Part shown: piece by piece, positions 35,071 to 48,060 of the stretch
How the letters are laid out: the number at the start of each line of letters is the position of its first letter
How positions within the stretch are numbered: the first letter of the stretch is position 1
Source: Manis javanica
Lineage: Eukaryota; Chordata; Mammalia; Pholidota; Manidae
Direction: 5' to 3'
DNA: 64,000 nt
Assembly (NCBI RefSeq): GCF_040802235.1
Contig: NC_133165.1
Coordinates: forward strand, 12,681,623-12,745,622
Made by a program: the position numbers and the translations under genes
The notes under the pieces: model-generated
What the model was told of the DNA's origin: nothing
What the model saw: the letters and a program-made list of their open reading frames with translations, nothing else
The model's database searches: none

Positions 35071-36824
35071 CTTCACCACACACATTTTTGTCTCCTGTCT
35101 TCAGATTTTTTTCTTGAATTCTTTTTATCCCCTTTAATAGAGCAAGCAACAGGCTACAAATTCCTACTAGAAGGCTAGAAAAATAAGGCAAAATAACCTA
35201 TATCCTGTGAGAAACTTTTTTGAGACCCCTTCTCCTAGTTTCCACAAAGACAGGAGAAAGTTACCAAGAACTAGGCTGGCTCATCTATTGTGTTCTCCAT
35301 AAGCTTGTCTCTATCTCTTCCAGAGATGGCCTTCAATCACTGGGAAAGGGGGTGACTATATCAGGGCTTGTTCTACCATTCTTTGCTAAATCTTACACAA
35401 GAGTACCAAGATCCCTTGGATATGGGAGTAGCTAGTGACTTTTGTGTTCACTTTGAACATTTACTTAACATGTTGCATTTTATACATCAAATTTTATATT
35501 TTTATATATTTTATATTTGTTGAAACTTTGTATTTCAACATCTTACTGAACTTTAAAAATAGTTGTGAAATAAATACTGAAGACATAGTATGTGCCCTAA
35601 AAGGGAATCAAAGACAGCACTTAGAAAAGTAATAAAAAATTGTCATTAGATGGTAAGTTCAGTACAGATTTTAATAAGAAATTATAAAGCTGATTTCTGC
35701 TTAGCTTTTTTAAGGTGATACTCAAATGACTTAGAGATAAAAATGAAAAGAAATAAACTAACACATACCTCCCTTGACCCCACAGACCTGCTGTTCACCA
35801 CTCTTGTTTTTTAACTCCCATTCTTAGCCATAATTCAGTACAAATTATTTGATTGTGTCCTGTCCAGTTTTTTACAACTAAATGTTTCCATTTATTGGTA
35901 CCTTTTATAAAGCAAAAAGGAACATAAAGAGACTAACATTAGGGTTCATTAGTTCATATTAAATATGAAAGAATACAACTAAAGGTGAAATACAGTTTGA
36001 ACCATACACACTGACCAACTAAAAACAACTCTTCCAATACTGAAATTACTATAGTCTGGAATTTAGTGAACTTCCATCTTCTCTGTTTCCTTATATTTTA
36101 TAAATCACATATATACATGAATAATTATAGTTTTGCCCATTTTGAATTGGATTACAGATGAATTACTATCTGGTTTCTATTACTGTCTTTCACTTGCAAG
36201 TAAGATTTTGCATAAATATTTAGGCACATGCCAACAACTATTTATCTACATTTTATAAAAAAAATTATGCCTCTTTTCCTGAATAGCATTTCATTATATT
36301 AAAATCCTTTTATATGTTTTTGTCCTACAGTAATGACCATCTCTATCACATTTTTAAATATTACAACACTGCACCTGTGAACCACATGGTATACCGCGCT
36401 TTGCTCTGCCCAAAAGTGACCTCCGCAGTTAAAGCCATGAGCTTAAGCCATGATATGTAGTCCCATATCATGTTAAGAATCGTGCCTAAATTTGCCCAGT
36501 TAGTAAGTTTGGGGCCAGGAATAGTACTCAAAGTTAAGTCAAAATTTTTATCTAGTGATTCAAAAACAAGAGTTCTACCATGTTCTTCATATGTTGACAT
36601 CTTAGCACAATACATAAGTGTTAGATTACAAAAATGACCACATTTCTCCACGTCTCTTACGCAAACTTCTTTGTAATGAGATTCTGTAGCTCTACCCACC
36701 TAAAGACATTGAATCTGGGTGGTCTTGAAGTTTGCTTTGCCAAAGAACATTGTAGAAGCAAAGGTACCCAGGTTCTGTGTCTAGTTCTTAACAGACTACA
36801 TACACACTTTTACTCCTTCCCTTA
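35071..36824. other. unassigned intergenic sequence
   Basis: No gene was recognised. A 112-codon minus-strand open stretch (36,361-36,699) has no recognisable domain or coding signature and is probably chance. Confidence 0.45.
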
Positions 36825-36879
36825 GGGGCTCTGCAACAAAAGACAGATAAACAAAAGAAATTAATATAAATTAATTTGA

Positions 36880-37203
36880 AAACAGCATTTGAACAAGCTC
36901 AGACTTCCCTGACTGATGATGATAGACATAGGACAGTTGCTCCTATTGCTCCAGCTGACACAATACCAACCCCCACACATAGAAATGAAGCTATCCTAGG
37001 CCCATCTCTCTCTCTAGCCACACTGCTGCTGCCTAGCAGCTGACCACAGATGCGAGAGAGAATCCACAAAAGAATAAAAGAAGTGATTTGTTAAATGCAA
37101 CCCAAATTGCCAAACCACAGAATTGGGAGTTAATTTAACAGTTGTTGTTTTAAGCCACCGTGTTGGGCTGGTTAGTTAGGTGGCGGTGGGTAACTGATAC
37201 ACC
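36880..37203 (+). mobile_element. MLT1-type LTR, 3' part
   Basis: Ends with the MaLR signature 'gttgttttaagccaccgtgttgggctggttagttaggtggcggtgggtaactgatacacc', a mutated form of the MLT1 end. The upstream part is poorly conserved. A 48-bp repeat shared with 34,643 precedes it. Confidence 0.75.
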
Positions 37204-38499
37204 ACGTACTGCTGTTCCTTTCAAATGATTACAATTCTTCCCCGGATGATGGGACTATGTTTCTCAGGTCAAAACTGCCTTTTGAAAAATCTGGTCTAAG
37301 CAAATGTACCATGGGATCCTTGATTGGAGCTTAGTATTAAATAATAACTAAAATGACATTATTGGGATCCTCCCCCACTATAAAGAAAAGTGTTCTTATG
37401 AGGAGTGTTAATCATATTCTGGTTATGTAGGCAATTTTCTTGCAAATGCATATTGAACTGTTAATATATTTGTATATACTATGTTCACTTTAAAATAATT
37501 AAATAATGATGTAAAGAAAGCAGATAAAGAAAAAGTTTAGTAATTATTGTTATGCTGCATTATACCATTGTATATACTGTTTCCTCTGATTTTTTTTAAT
37601 AAAACTTTTTAAAAATAGGTTTTCTCTTTTCTGTTGACAATGAACTTCACTGATAACAGATCCTGAGCCCAATTGTAGCTTCTGAATCTCCAAACTAGAA
37701 CATACAAGTTGGCTCCATATGGACTCAAATCTAAAAACTACAAAGTGAAAAAAATGATATATTCAACCTCCTTTGTCGCTGCTTGTAAAATCTCTAGATA
37801 TTAAATTTCAATTCCTTATCTTCAAATGGCAAATAGAAGGAACTCAAATATGTCAAATTCTGTTGCTTCTATAAATTATCATGTTTCTCCTTTCCCCATT
37901 CTGAATAAATTATCTTCATGGTCCTTTCTCTCAATGCATTCAAGTCATCTAGTAACTACAAAAATCTTAGTATGTAGTGGACTTGGATTAAGGAGTGTCA
38001 CATGACGAGAATACTATTTGTCTCATACACTTATTCTAAGCATGAAATGTGGCATGTGTTCAATGTTTAGCTCAGTAATTGAAATTTAAAATGAACACTA
38101 AACATGACCACATGATCATTTGACTCATTTAAACATATGTTCATTGATAACTACTACGTGCAGGTACTATTCAAGATTCTGTTGGAAAAATTTGGAGTAA
38201 TAAAAAGCTTATGTCTTAGAATATGTTCACAAATATCTATACATTAAACAGGATTTATAATTTTAAAATAATGTGTCAATTAAATGTCATGAGATTTCAT
38301 TTGAAGAGAGAGATCCCCAGAGCTCCATTCTGAACTGATTGCTTCTTTACCTACCTTTCTTCAACTCTCTGCTAAAGTGGCTTGGTTCTAGCATATATAT
38401 TTTATTTGGTCATCCATTGACCAAGCCTTAGTAATGTCTTATTTTCTGAAATTTTGTGCAGAGAGCAAAGGTGTGACAAACCCATGTTGAGAAGACAAG
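37204..38499. other. unassigned intergenic sequence
   Basis: AT-rich, with no recognised gene or repeat. Confidence 0.45.
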
Positions 38500-38610
38500 C
38501 CCTCTCCAAATCCAGGAAACTTTATTTTCTTGTCTATAAAATAAGATAGTTAGACTGGGTGATTGCTAAGATGTTCTCCTAGTCTAAAATGCCATGATAT
38601 CCAGGAAATT
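38500..38610 (+). mobile_element. MIR-family fragment
   Basis: 'tcttgtctataaaataagatagttagactgggtgattgctaagatgttctcctagtctaaaatgccatga' follows the order of a MIR core and 3' part (TGTAAAATGGG...GACTAGATGATC...CTAACATTC). It is diverged but colinear. A second MIR-like phrase occurs at about 38,650-38,740. Confidence 0.65.
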
Positions 38611-41600
38611 GGAAAAAGCTGGGGTAAGTGGAAAAATCTTTAACAGTAAAGAAGTGGATGTGAAACTTGGCTCTGTTCTCTAATATACGGATCATATTAT
38701 AGAGTCGCTACTGCTCTATCAATAAAATGAAGATAGATATTCCACAGGGCTTTGTTTTTTGTTCTTATTTTCAGTATTATATGATGTAAGTATTTGTGGA
38801 GGCAGTTTGTAAACTATGGCATGTCAAGAAGGTATGAAATAACATTAGTGTTGTTATCATGATATCTAAGGAATGAGTAAAAGTAGGCAGGAAATTGTGG
38901 GTATAGTAAGGAAACCATGAGCTTGGCCAAGCCAGCAGTACGATTAGCATAACTCTGGGAAAGAAGGCCTGAAAAGTATTAAATGTTATAGAAGGTCTTA
39001 AATTCCAGGGTGTAGAGTTTTATGTGAGGGAAGATTAATAATTTTTGGTTTGGTTTAGGGGAGATAAAATCAGAGCTTAGAATAAGATTTACTAAGATGA
39101 TAGACGTAGTGGGTTGTTTGGGAAAAGGAAAAAAAGAACTATGGAAATCGGCAGAAATAGAATTCTTCAGCCTTTGCAGGTAAATGTAAGTAGGAGAATT
39201 AAACCTTAACTAAAACCTTAAAAGCTAGATATGGTTGAAAATTATTTGTACAATCTGACAATTAAAAAATATCCTGGCCATTTTAGAACTTGATAATGGA
39301 GTGATGCAAGAAATGACCAGAAGTTATGAATTACAACAATTATTATTGGACCTATATAAATGGATTGCTAATTTTGTGTAAGTTCATTGAAAGGTATAAT
39401 AATAGAAGTTAAAAGTTAATGTTATAAGTTTATGTTAATATTATTTTATATTATATTAACTATATATTAATGTTATGTTAATGTTAATAAAAGTTTATTA
39501 GTGAATGGAAAAAGAATCTCTGAAGTAATGTTTATATTCAACCAATATAGTAATCAGACATAATCTAAATAAAATAGAGATGACATGAAATTATAAAAGT
39601 CCATTAAATACTTATAGACCCAGTGATTTGTATTTCTTACAATCTCTGTAAGATGTACATAACTTCCTGTAGCTAAGGGCAATGGAAAATATATACAATC
39701 AAAGGTAATAACTAGAAATTTTTATGAAATTGAGAGATAGGAAGAGAGAGTACAATTAGTAAAGCAAGAAATCAGATAATAAATCACTGAAAACCACTAA
39801 TTCATTGATTCAAATGAAAGGTGAAAATGAAAAAAATTACACATTGCTACATTTACAATAATTACTCATGATGGTAATTATTGTAAATAATTCAATATTA
39901 TAGAAAATAAATCTATTATTTTATATCAAATATTAACCAACAGTATATGCTTAAGAAACTATCTTACGACATGTCTGCATAAAAATTAACCTTATTCTTA
40001 CTCCACTTTTTTCTCTGTGTCCAAAAGAAAATAAATGAAAAGAAAATTTCCTGTACAATATGTTATTCAAATTTTGCATACAAAAAAATTGAAAAACAAA
40101 AAAATAACCTTTCTTACAATGAATTTATAATTTGGAGGTAAGGTGAGGAAGAAAAAATGAAGAGATAAATTTTAGTTTAAATAATTAAGTATTTTAGATG
40201 CCTGCTGTAAATCTGCCCAAATCAGATCTACTCACCATGGCACAAAAAAGTGAATAGGCAAATAAGTACCATTTTTCATTTTTCCCCACAAGTTGAAAAT
40301 ATTTCCATGCTCAAGCTACTGTGCCACTCACGAGCCTGAATAAAAAAAGAATATTCTGTCTAATGACTGGAGTTGTCATCAAAAATGCTTTTTTGGCTCT
40401 TGTGATCCATTCAAATTGTTGTGCATGATAAGTAGTGAAAAAGTAGTTTCTTTTTTTACCCATTACTATGTGTTCTGAATTCTAAGACATAAAAAATTAA
40501 TACTTTCCAAATAATAGCAAAGAGAAATTATTCCCATTTTTTTTCTTGTTTGAAGATGGTACTCCCATCCTCTAAACATATTTGATCTATTAAAGAACAT
40601 CCCTTCAACACAACTCATGGGTATGTGTAACATTAAAATCTGTTGTGGATGGCAGTGTCTGTCCATATGTAGCTGAATAAAGCACGCTGCACAATGAGTA
40701 GATTTGGTATGGAAAACAAAGAAATTTGGTATGAAAAACAAAGAACGAGTTGTGTCTCCAGCATAGAAATTCAAGTTGAATGACTGTGGGCATGTTGGTT
40801 AATTTATCTTCAAATTCCTTAGTTTTTAAACTAGTATTATAATAATATTTGTCACACAACAAAGTTATCATGAGATTCAAATTTGCTATGTATGCCATTT
40901 ACCACAGCTTGAACATACTAAATATTCAATGATTACTTGACATATTTTGAAATACTAATTACTCTTGTACCGTGGTGAGTAGATTTTATTTGGACAGATT
41001 TTCAACAAACATCTGGAATCCTTGATTATGTAAACTAAATTGATCTCTTCTTTTTTCTTCCTAACCCTACCTCCAAATTACAAAATCATTGTAAGAAATG
41101 TTATTTTTTGGTTTGTTTTTTGTCTTTTTTTTTTCTTTTTTTGGTAAAGGAACTGCCAAATATGTATTGTATTTTTACCTTTATCCCATGCAATACAAAA
41201 TAACAGCATTCCACATGTCTATATTCAATTAAATTCTGTGTCACGCATTGGCTATTTAAACTCAAAATATCTTTAACTTTTGAAGCCTTTCTCCTCACAA
41301 ATTATGTATCACCAAATGTGCTCAATCTGTGAAATGAATAACACCACTCTGAAACTTCAGATTGCCCTCTATACTATAGTTTAATTAAATCATGAAATTG
41401 GTGTAGTACTAGGTATATAAAACGTAGCCCCTGCCCTGAGGCCACAAGAACCCAGCTAACATTCAACTAATAGCAGGTATCTTTTTAACTAGTTAACCTT
41501 CCTTGTGGACTTTTGATTGAATCCCACACCATCAATTTTCCCTTCTCAAGCTTACCTCAAAGGGATGTATCAAGAACTATCATCCCTTTCCAAATATCCC

Positions 41601-42940
41601 CATTTGTCTCCTCCATGGCTGGGGGATAGACCAGTTTCATCTAATGTGCAGAAGTGCAAAATAGTTTGACCAAACTAATGAATTCTACTGTGTTTCTGCC
41701 TGCTCCATCCATCAAAGCACTACCATTTGAAGTTTCCACCTGCCAAAATTAATTGCTCTCTTCCCACTGCTGTTTCCAGAAGAAGGCTTGCATTAAAACC
41801 AAAGCTGTAAGAATCTGACAACTTCATTTTATCCTTTTGTTTTTTTGACCCTCAAGACCTACTTTGTTTCAGTGCTATAGACTCCAGGTGCAGTAATTTT
41901 TTTCTTAATTCTCACAGATTTTCATTTTTTTAAATGTCAAGCAGTAACAATAGAGAAAATATAGCCATCCCAGTGGGGGGGAATCCAAACTTTTCTTGAA
42001 TAGATTATATTTCTTACCCATGCATCCAAGCATCCATGCATGTGTCCATTCATCCATTTATCAATCAATCAATTCATCATGATAGACTTCTTTTTCCATA
42101 AACAAATTCTTTCCCAAATAACCTTGCAAATCTGTCTCAGTATACCATATTGTCTCAATTTCTTAGGAGGAAAGACAGGAGACAAACTACAAACCACAAC
42201 AATTAACCATAGATGAAAATACTGCTAATGCTTAAACATAAACTTATTATCTCATTATGAATATGGATAAACCCTGCCTAATCATGACCAAATAAAATCC
42301 ATGGTATTGTGTGACTTTAAAAAGTGAACAAGGAAAAGAAAATTTTATATAAGGTTAACCAAGGATTTGACCCTACTGATTGTATTCTCCAAATAAGCAA
42401 AATAATTAGTATGTATAAATGAGTATTCTAAGTTCCAAGGCACATTGACAAATATAAATTCCACTGGCTTGTTTCTGAAAAAGCATTATATCTGCTATTC
42501 TCTTCTATTTGTTCAGTGAGGAATTGGGCATCCACAGGCACATATTAAAAACATGCTGTGTGTCACTCAGAAAAGATACAACAAAATCAGGGTTAGCCAC
42601 GGAGAATACAAAACCACCACTTAAAATAACTGTGAAATTGAAATGGACAATCTTCTATTTACAGGATTCAAATTAGCACTTGCAGTAATTTATTTGGTTA
42701 ACCATGCAAAATTATTTGGAATATTCTCATAAATTTTGTTATTTTAATATCCTTGCCTCAAGCAAATATTATCTTTAAAAATACGTTTTTAAGTCACAAG
42801 ATATTTCCATCATACAATTTTGCACCAAAGCTTTTTAGTGATTTAATGAAGGATTGACTCCTTCATTGACTGGTTTGCAATTAGGTTATATATTGCTTAT
42901 ATTATCTTGCAGTTTGTCTTATTTTAAGCCATTTGTTTTT
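38611..42940. other. unassigned intergenic sequence
   Basis: Low-complexity TTAATG-type repeats lie at 39,415-39,490, a T-rich run at 41,101-41,145 and a degenerate ATCC/ATCA repeat at 42,020-42,078. Short open frames (for example minus 40,466-40,774) show no domain. Nothing here supports a host gene. Confidence 0.45.
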
Positions 42941-43356
42941 CTTGAGTGGCACCAGAATGCTTAGGAAGGTACTCAGCCTTTCACCTGTATTCATGGTAAT
43001 TCAAAATAAATAAACACAGGTAGATTCCAAACATTGCCAAACATTGCCTACTTAAGAAGTTAGTTTTGTCATAAAAAAATAATATTTATTTTTCATTGTT
43101 TGATGACTCACATTGGTTTCCCAGTGTACAATTTGTGGGATATATGAAAAAAAACTTTACCTGCACAACTGTAAATTATTTCTTACAGTTCAGTTTATGT
43201 GGCCCAATTTTTACTAGATAATCACAATTCAAGATTATTCAGAGCCACTTCTTTTTAGAAATTTAGATCTTCAGTAATAGCTCAGTCAATTAATATTCTC
43301 TTTACCTTTTATCTTCTTCAAAGTGATACCTGGACATAGGGGTAACTTAATACCAA

Positions 43357-43508
43357 CTTGAGTTGCACCAAAATGCTTAGGAAGGTACTTAACCTTTCAC
43401 CTGTATTCATAGTAATTCAAAATAAATAAACAAAGGTAGATTTATAGTGTCTGGCACATTGTATGTGCTCAATAATTACATCTTGAAAAATTAATGAAAA
43501 AAGAACAT
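43357..43508 (+). repeat. chimeric duplicate of two nearby sequences
   Basis: The first 84 bp (43,357-43,440) repeat 42,941-43,024 with about six mismatches. The next 65 bp (43,444-43,508) repeat 43,958-44,022 with about two mismatches, including the L2 3' end. The two source blocks are about 930 bp apart but sit side by side here. Parts are direct repeats in the same orientation. Confidence 0.85.
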
Positions 43509-43599
43509 TTCTTCTTTCATAGAACTTGGGACATGTGTAATGCTATTTCTGTTCACTGGTTCCCCCCGCGACCCTAACTAATAGACCTCACCTTTTCCT

Positions 43600-44015
43600 A
43601 CTCTCTCTTCTTCTCTTTACTTTAACCACATCCCCTCCTTCCTCTCCCTTCTACACCCCAGGCTGCTGCTCCTTCTGGTACTTGCTGTGTCCGTGCTTCT
43701 TCTGCCAGGTGTACAGGTGGTTTCCTGTTCCGCTGCCCATAACAAGGTTTCTCATCAATTCCCATTTCATCAGTGAGTCTTTCCCTGAACTAGTTACAGG
43801 AAACAACAGCAAATGCTCTCCCCCACAGCGCTCTTTCACCACAGTTTATTTTGCTCCAACATCTGGTGATTTATTTACTTTGCTTAAGGTCCATCTCCCC
43901 CCCAGAATGAAGGCAGAAAATTTTAGTTACGTTCTTTGCTCTATCCTCACACTTAGAATAGTGTCTGGCACATTGTATGTGCTCAATAAATACATCTTGA
44001 AAAATTAATGAAAAA
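43600..44015 (+). mobile_element. L2 LINE 3' fragment
   Basis: Pyrimidine-rich start, then 'tgatttatttactttgcttaaggtccatctccccccc' and the L2 end 'gtgtctggcacattgtatgtgctcaataaataca'. Its last part is the source of the duplicate at 43,444-43,508. Confidence 0.7.
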
Positions 44016-44022
44016 GGAAGAA

Positions 44023-44890
44023 CTTATAAATGAAAAGGATTTGACACAAATTTTGTTTCCACTTTAAAGTGGTTCATATCCTCAGCCATCATCTTCATTT
44101 CTTCTTTCATAATGCTTGCTCTCAACTGGGCTTCTGTCCCTTTTGGTTGCTTTTGGTCTATATTACATACGATCCTATTGTGTTGTCGGGAGGCAAAGGT
44201 TTTCATTGCCCATTTCCAGGTCCATGCTGGGTCAAGGGCCTCTGTAAGATTCTTGCTCTCTTTTCAACTCTTGGGAACTGATGTAAAATCTCCTCTTTTC
44301 TGACATCTTCCCTGAAGTATCTGATGTTTATCTCACAAATATCTCACATATACTACTGCTCTGTACATCACATCTAGACTCCTTTATCTTTTGCCATTTT
44401 TCCAAAACTCTAGGTGAGAAATAATTCATAACTCATCTCTTAGTGGTGAGTAAATGTAATTTGTCAACAACTTTTTTAAGTGATCTGCTCTGAACTATTT
44501 GGAACTTTCTCTTTCAAAGCTCTGCACTTTAGACCCTGTTCCTCGTCTATTTTCATGACATTGAGCTATAAATTATATATTAATTATCCTGTGTCATTAT
44601 AGTAAAATATTACTATTTGTTAATTTTACCAATTATTAGTATAATAAATACTTAGTATAGTAGTTTATAAATGTATTAATAAACAATAAAATTTAAAACC
44701 CCCTATAGCTCCCAGAGATTTCTGTTACTTGCAGCCTAGATTACTAGGTAAGTATAAGTTATTAAAAGCTAATGTCTGTTGATTACATTAAAACTAAAAA
44801 TCATTTAAGCAAATTCTGAGTTTCTGCATTGTTTACAACATAATTGCAGATTTAAAAAACAACCACCTTTTTTAGAAAGCAATCTCCTGG
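44023..44890. other. unassigned intergenic sequence
   Basis: No gene or clear repeat. TA-rich around 44,580-44,690. Confidence 0.45.
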
Positions 44891-44894
44891 GTCG

Positions 44895-45095
44895 ATTATC
44901 TGATTTCTAATTACAACTTCTACAAGTGTGTATTATTGGGTAAACTATGTGTGCTTTGATTCACTCATCTATAAAATGGGATTTTTATGGTGTCTAATTC
45001 CTACCTCTTCTTCAAAGATTGAGATATACATGTAATGTCTTTAGCTTTGTACCAGGCACACAATAAGTGTACAATAGATGTCAGCTATTACTAAC
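44895..45095 (+). mobile_element. MIR element
   Basis: Colinear MIR phrases: 'gggtaaactatgtgtgctttgattcactcatctataaaatggg', 'taattcctacctcttcttcaaagattgagatatacatgtaatg', 'taccaggcacacaataagtgtacaatagatgtcagctattac'. This covers the MIR core and 3' part. Confidence 0.82.
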
Positions 45096-46116
45096 TGCTT
45101 GTATAGATGTGTATATATATATGCACATATGTAAGGCATTTTCAAAATTTTTATTCTATTTCTCTTTCAGTTGTACCACTCATCACTGGGCAATCTTTAG
45201 GGGGGATACTAAGCTTAAGCCACATTTTCCTTGGTCTTTTTGTCTCTCAATATAAATAAGCACACAGTACCATGTATCCAAAGGCAGTTTAAATAAACAG
45301 GAATTATAAGAAGTATAGTTAAAATCAAATTTCTGATACATACACATAATTAAAATGGAAGGTCAAAAGATAAGTATATGTGTATCAGTTCATGATGCTT
45401 AATTAGCACCAAATTTTAGATCTATCATCACCAATTGCCCTGACTCACCTGGCAATTACATTGCTTCCTCAAAGATTGGGTTCTTAATTGATCATCTGAT
45501 TGAACTGTAGCCTCAGGAAGTCTCTGAATCATTTTCTAGGTAAAAATACTTAAGGGACTCAATAACAATTCATAAAATGCCATAGCTAAAATCTGTAAAA
45601 CTTCCTAAGCCTTCTATCCTAGAAAATAATTTTATCTCATGATCAGTAAATTGGTAGGTAGGGCAAAGGATAAGGACAAGAATGACTCCTTACCTTTTTG
45701 TGTTTGGGGAATATAGGGCAGCAGTGAATTTATCTTGAGTTAGAAATACAAATGTGTAAATTAATGTAGAACATCTTACACCCCCCAAAAAGCAGTTTTA
45801 TATCTATATTGTGAGCATTGTTGCCACTAAAGATTATTAAAAGGAAGTCTAACTTGCAAGAATTTTTTTTTAACTAGCCATCTGTAAACATTAGGAAAGA
45901 GTGGCAAAGCAAAGATAAGAAATATGTCTCGGCAAACGGCATTCCAGAAATCCTCCTAGAATCTCTGTTTAGGGTGAGTGTCTTGCCAAAAGTCCTACAT
46001 CCAGCTGCTCTCCCCAGAAAGAGTTAAGCTCAGCCACTTCGTACACGGGAGAAAGAAATGGCATACTTGAAAAAGTTGTATCATCTTTTCTATGCATGAG
46101 TTTCAAGAAGGTGTTA
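45096..46116. other. unassigned intergenic sequence
   Basis: No gene was recognised. The last 200 bp may be more of the adjoining LTR-like element, but they do not match its other copy. Confidence 0.4.
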
Positions 46117-46264
46117 ACAGTCGTCCCGCACAGATGTCCTCTGGGCCTCTCTGCATGGTCGTCCCACACAGCCGTCTTCAGGGCCTCTCTGCACAGCTGT
46201 CTCGCACAGCTGTCCTCTGCGCCTCTCTTGTACAGTCATCTTGCATAGCCGTCCTCTGGCCCTC
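46117..46264 (-). repeat. 38-bp minisatellite inside LTR-like element
   Basis: About 3.8 imperfect units of 38, 38 and 39 bp plus a partial one. Each contains a GAGGACNNCTGTG core and an AGAGAGG boundary. The companion element has about 1.7 units, so copy number has changed. Confidence 0.8.
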
Positions 46265-46464
46265 TGTGCTCAGCGCTGCCACCACTCCAGCCTCAGCTCT
46301 GCTCTCCTGCAGCCTTGCAGCCCTGCCACCGTGTTGTACCCAGAGCACTGGGTGGAGCTCTTTTTATAGAGTCAACAGCCATGTATTGCCCACAGGTGTG
46401 CAGTGAGCTAGTCAACCAGGGCCAGGTGAGAATCCTGGCCACAGGAACTCTCATTTTATCCACA
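46117..46464 (-). mobile_element. LTR-like element with minisatellite, copy 1
   Basis: On the minus strand it starts TGTGGATAAAATGAGAG and has a TATA box (TGACTCTATAAAAAGAGCTC). It then has the GTGCTCTGGGTACAACACGG stretch, followed by about 3.8 units of a 38-39-bp tandem repeat (46,117-46,264) with the core GGCCCAGAGGACNNCTGTGC. It shares its first 210 bp with the element at 48,767-49,198, which lies in the opposite orientation. A 3' part corresponding to the end of that copy is not seen here. Termini and TATA suggest an LTR; the family is not recognised. Confidence 0.65.
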
Positions 46465-47770
46465 GTGAGCTTTACCGAAATCAGTCAGTTAATAGCAGTG
46501 CCATCATTGCCTCCCCTTTGAGTCAAACAGACCCATTTCGAAACTGTGACAGATGTGTATCTACTGGGAGAGTGACAGCATCTGTGCTGTGCAGTCACGT
46601 ATACTTGCCTTTGAAATCCCTAGCGTGGTCTGATGCAGACTCTGTTCTGTTTCTGTGTTACGGCACTGTGTCAGAACTAGAGCACAATATTTGGAAAGCT
46701 ATTGTTTCCACAGCTTGCAGTGATTTATGCTTCATTCTCTTCATTCTGTTTGGAAGCCTCTGTAGTAGCTCAAACCTGAATGTCATATGTAGCACGAATT
46801 GCAGAACTGTTTCTCACCACTTCAAGCTACATGCTTTTAGATCACCTAAGATTGTTTTGTTAACTGGACTTAGATAATCGTTTATAAGAGAAGCTTCAAG
46901 ACATGCAAATAAATGAAGGGAATTCCATCTACAGCTGCAGGAATGAATGCATCTTGCCTTCCCAACTGACAAAAAAATAATAATAGTAATAATGTGAAAA
47001 AGAATGTAAAACTCCTAACATGTTCTTTGGGAGAGGGTTTAATTAAATACATAATTTCAAAACTATTTTCTTCCTAAAAATAAATTAACTGCCTATGACA
47101 TTAGTTTCATTTTCCTTTGAAATGGAAAATTATTTTTTTCTTGAAGATAGTTACAAAGAAATTTGAGTACTTCCCTTTGAAAGCAAAGACAACACATTTT
47201 CTAAAAATTGGAAACATTCTTTTGAAGCTAAGAGGAAGAAAAGGAACCATCTATAGACAAAGTCCTCAATTTCCTAGGGTCCATACTCTACAGAATTTAC
47301 CAGTGTAAAAGTCACACTCTCTGAATAATCTCCGATGAATTCAGTTGGTAAAAATCAGTTATTTTATTATTGTGATTGACTGTATTTAAAAATTATTTCC
47401 ATGAGCCAAGATAGTCAGTGTGTTCCCTGGGAAGGTGCTTTTTTAACTAAACCCTACAGCCCTGCCAGATATTTTTGCTTGAAGAGGAGTTTGCATGCAC
47501 AAATCCAGAGACTTTATCTTCTATTCCACTAAATGATCAGCTTTCAATTTTTGCCTTCCAAATAATTCTCTTCTTTGGCTAATTATTTTATTCAATACCA
47601 AAATATTTTACTTCTTTGTGATGATACATTTTTCATTATGTCTGAGGCATATAGCAGGTGATTAATAAATATGTGTTAACTCAATAAGATCAGGTGATAC
47701 ATGGCCAGTGAATTAAGATGAAATGTTACATGGGAGGTAATTTATTATGCTTGCCCTATGATAGATTTTT
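46465..47770. other. unassigned sequence; weak MIR/L2 end near 47,640
   Basis: The window 47,640-47,690 has a 'ggcatatagcaggtgattaataaatatgtgtt' phrase like the 3' end of MIR or L2. The rest is unassigned. The 119-codon stretch at 46,518-46,877 has no recognisable domain. Confidence 0.4.
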
Positions 47771-47784
47771 AAATACATTTCTAG

Positions 47785-48060
47785 GCCCAAGTTGGAGCTG
47801 CTCCTGCCTGGGGTACCACATCAGCAAACTGAAACTTAAATAACTTTTATGCTCCTGTAAATACTCTCCTTGACCAGAAACACGGTATATCCGGGTAGCT
47901 AACCCTGAAAGCCAACCCAGCTGTGGCCACTCACCCTGAACAAGGTTGACTGTGTGGCCCCAGCGAATCAGATATTTTCTATTTCTCTCTTCTTTGTTCT
48001 TTATTCCTTATCCTATAAAAGCTTCCTGCCTTCTGCCCCATTTTGCAGTGCTACAAAAGG
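47785..48060 (+). mobile_element. possible ERV1-type LTR fragment
   Basis: A GC-richer block with 'gcctggggtaccacatcag', 'accctgaacaaggttgact', then 'cctataaaagcttcctgccttctgcccc', resembling the U3-R promoter part of a gammaretrovirus-like LTR with a TATAAAA box at 48,014-48,020. Ends are unclear. Confidence 0.45.

Noticed and set aside
36361..36699. A 112-codon minus-strand frame
   Set aside because: No domain, no conserved motif and no splice or promoter context. The length is near what chance gives in 64 kb.
43560..43860. C-rich stretch as a promoter or CpG island
   Set aside because: Few CpGs, and the stretch continues into an L2 3' end. It fits the pyrimidine-rich part of an L2.
46518..46877. 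A 119-codon plus-strand frame next to the LTR-like element
   Set aside because: Cysteine- and serine-rich but without a recognisable family or signal. Probably chance.
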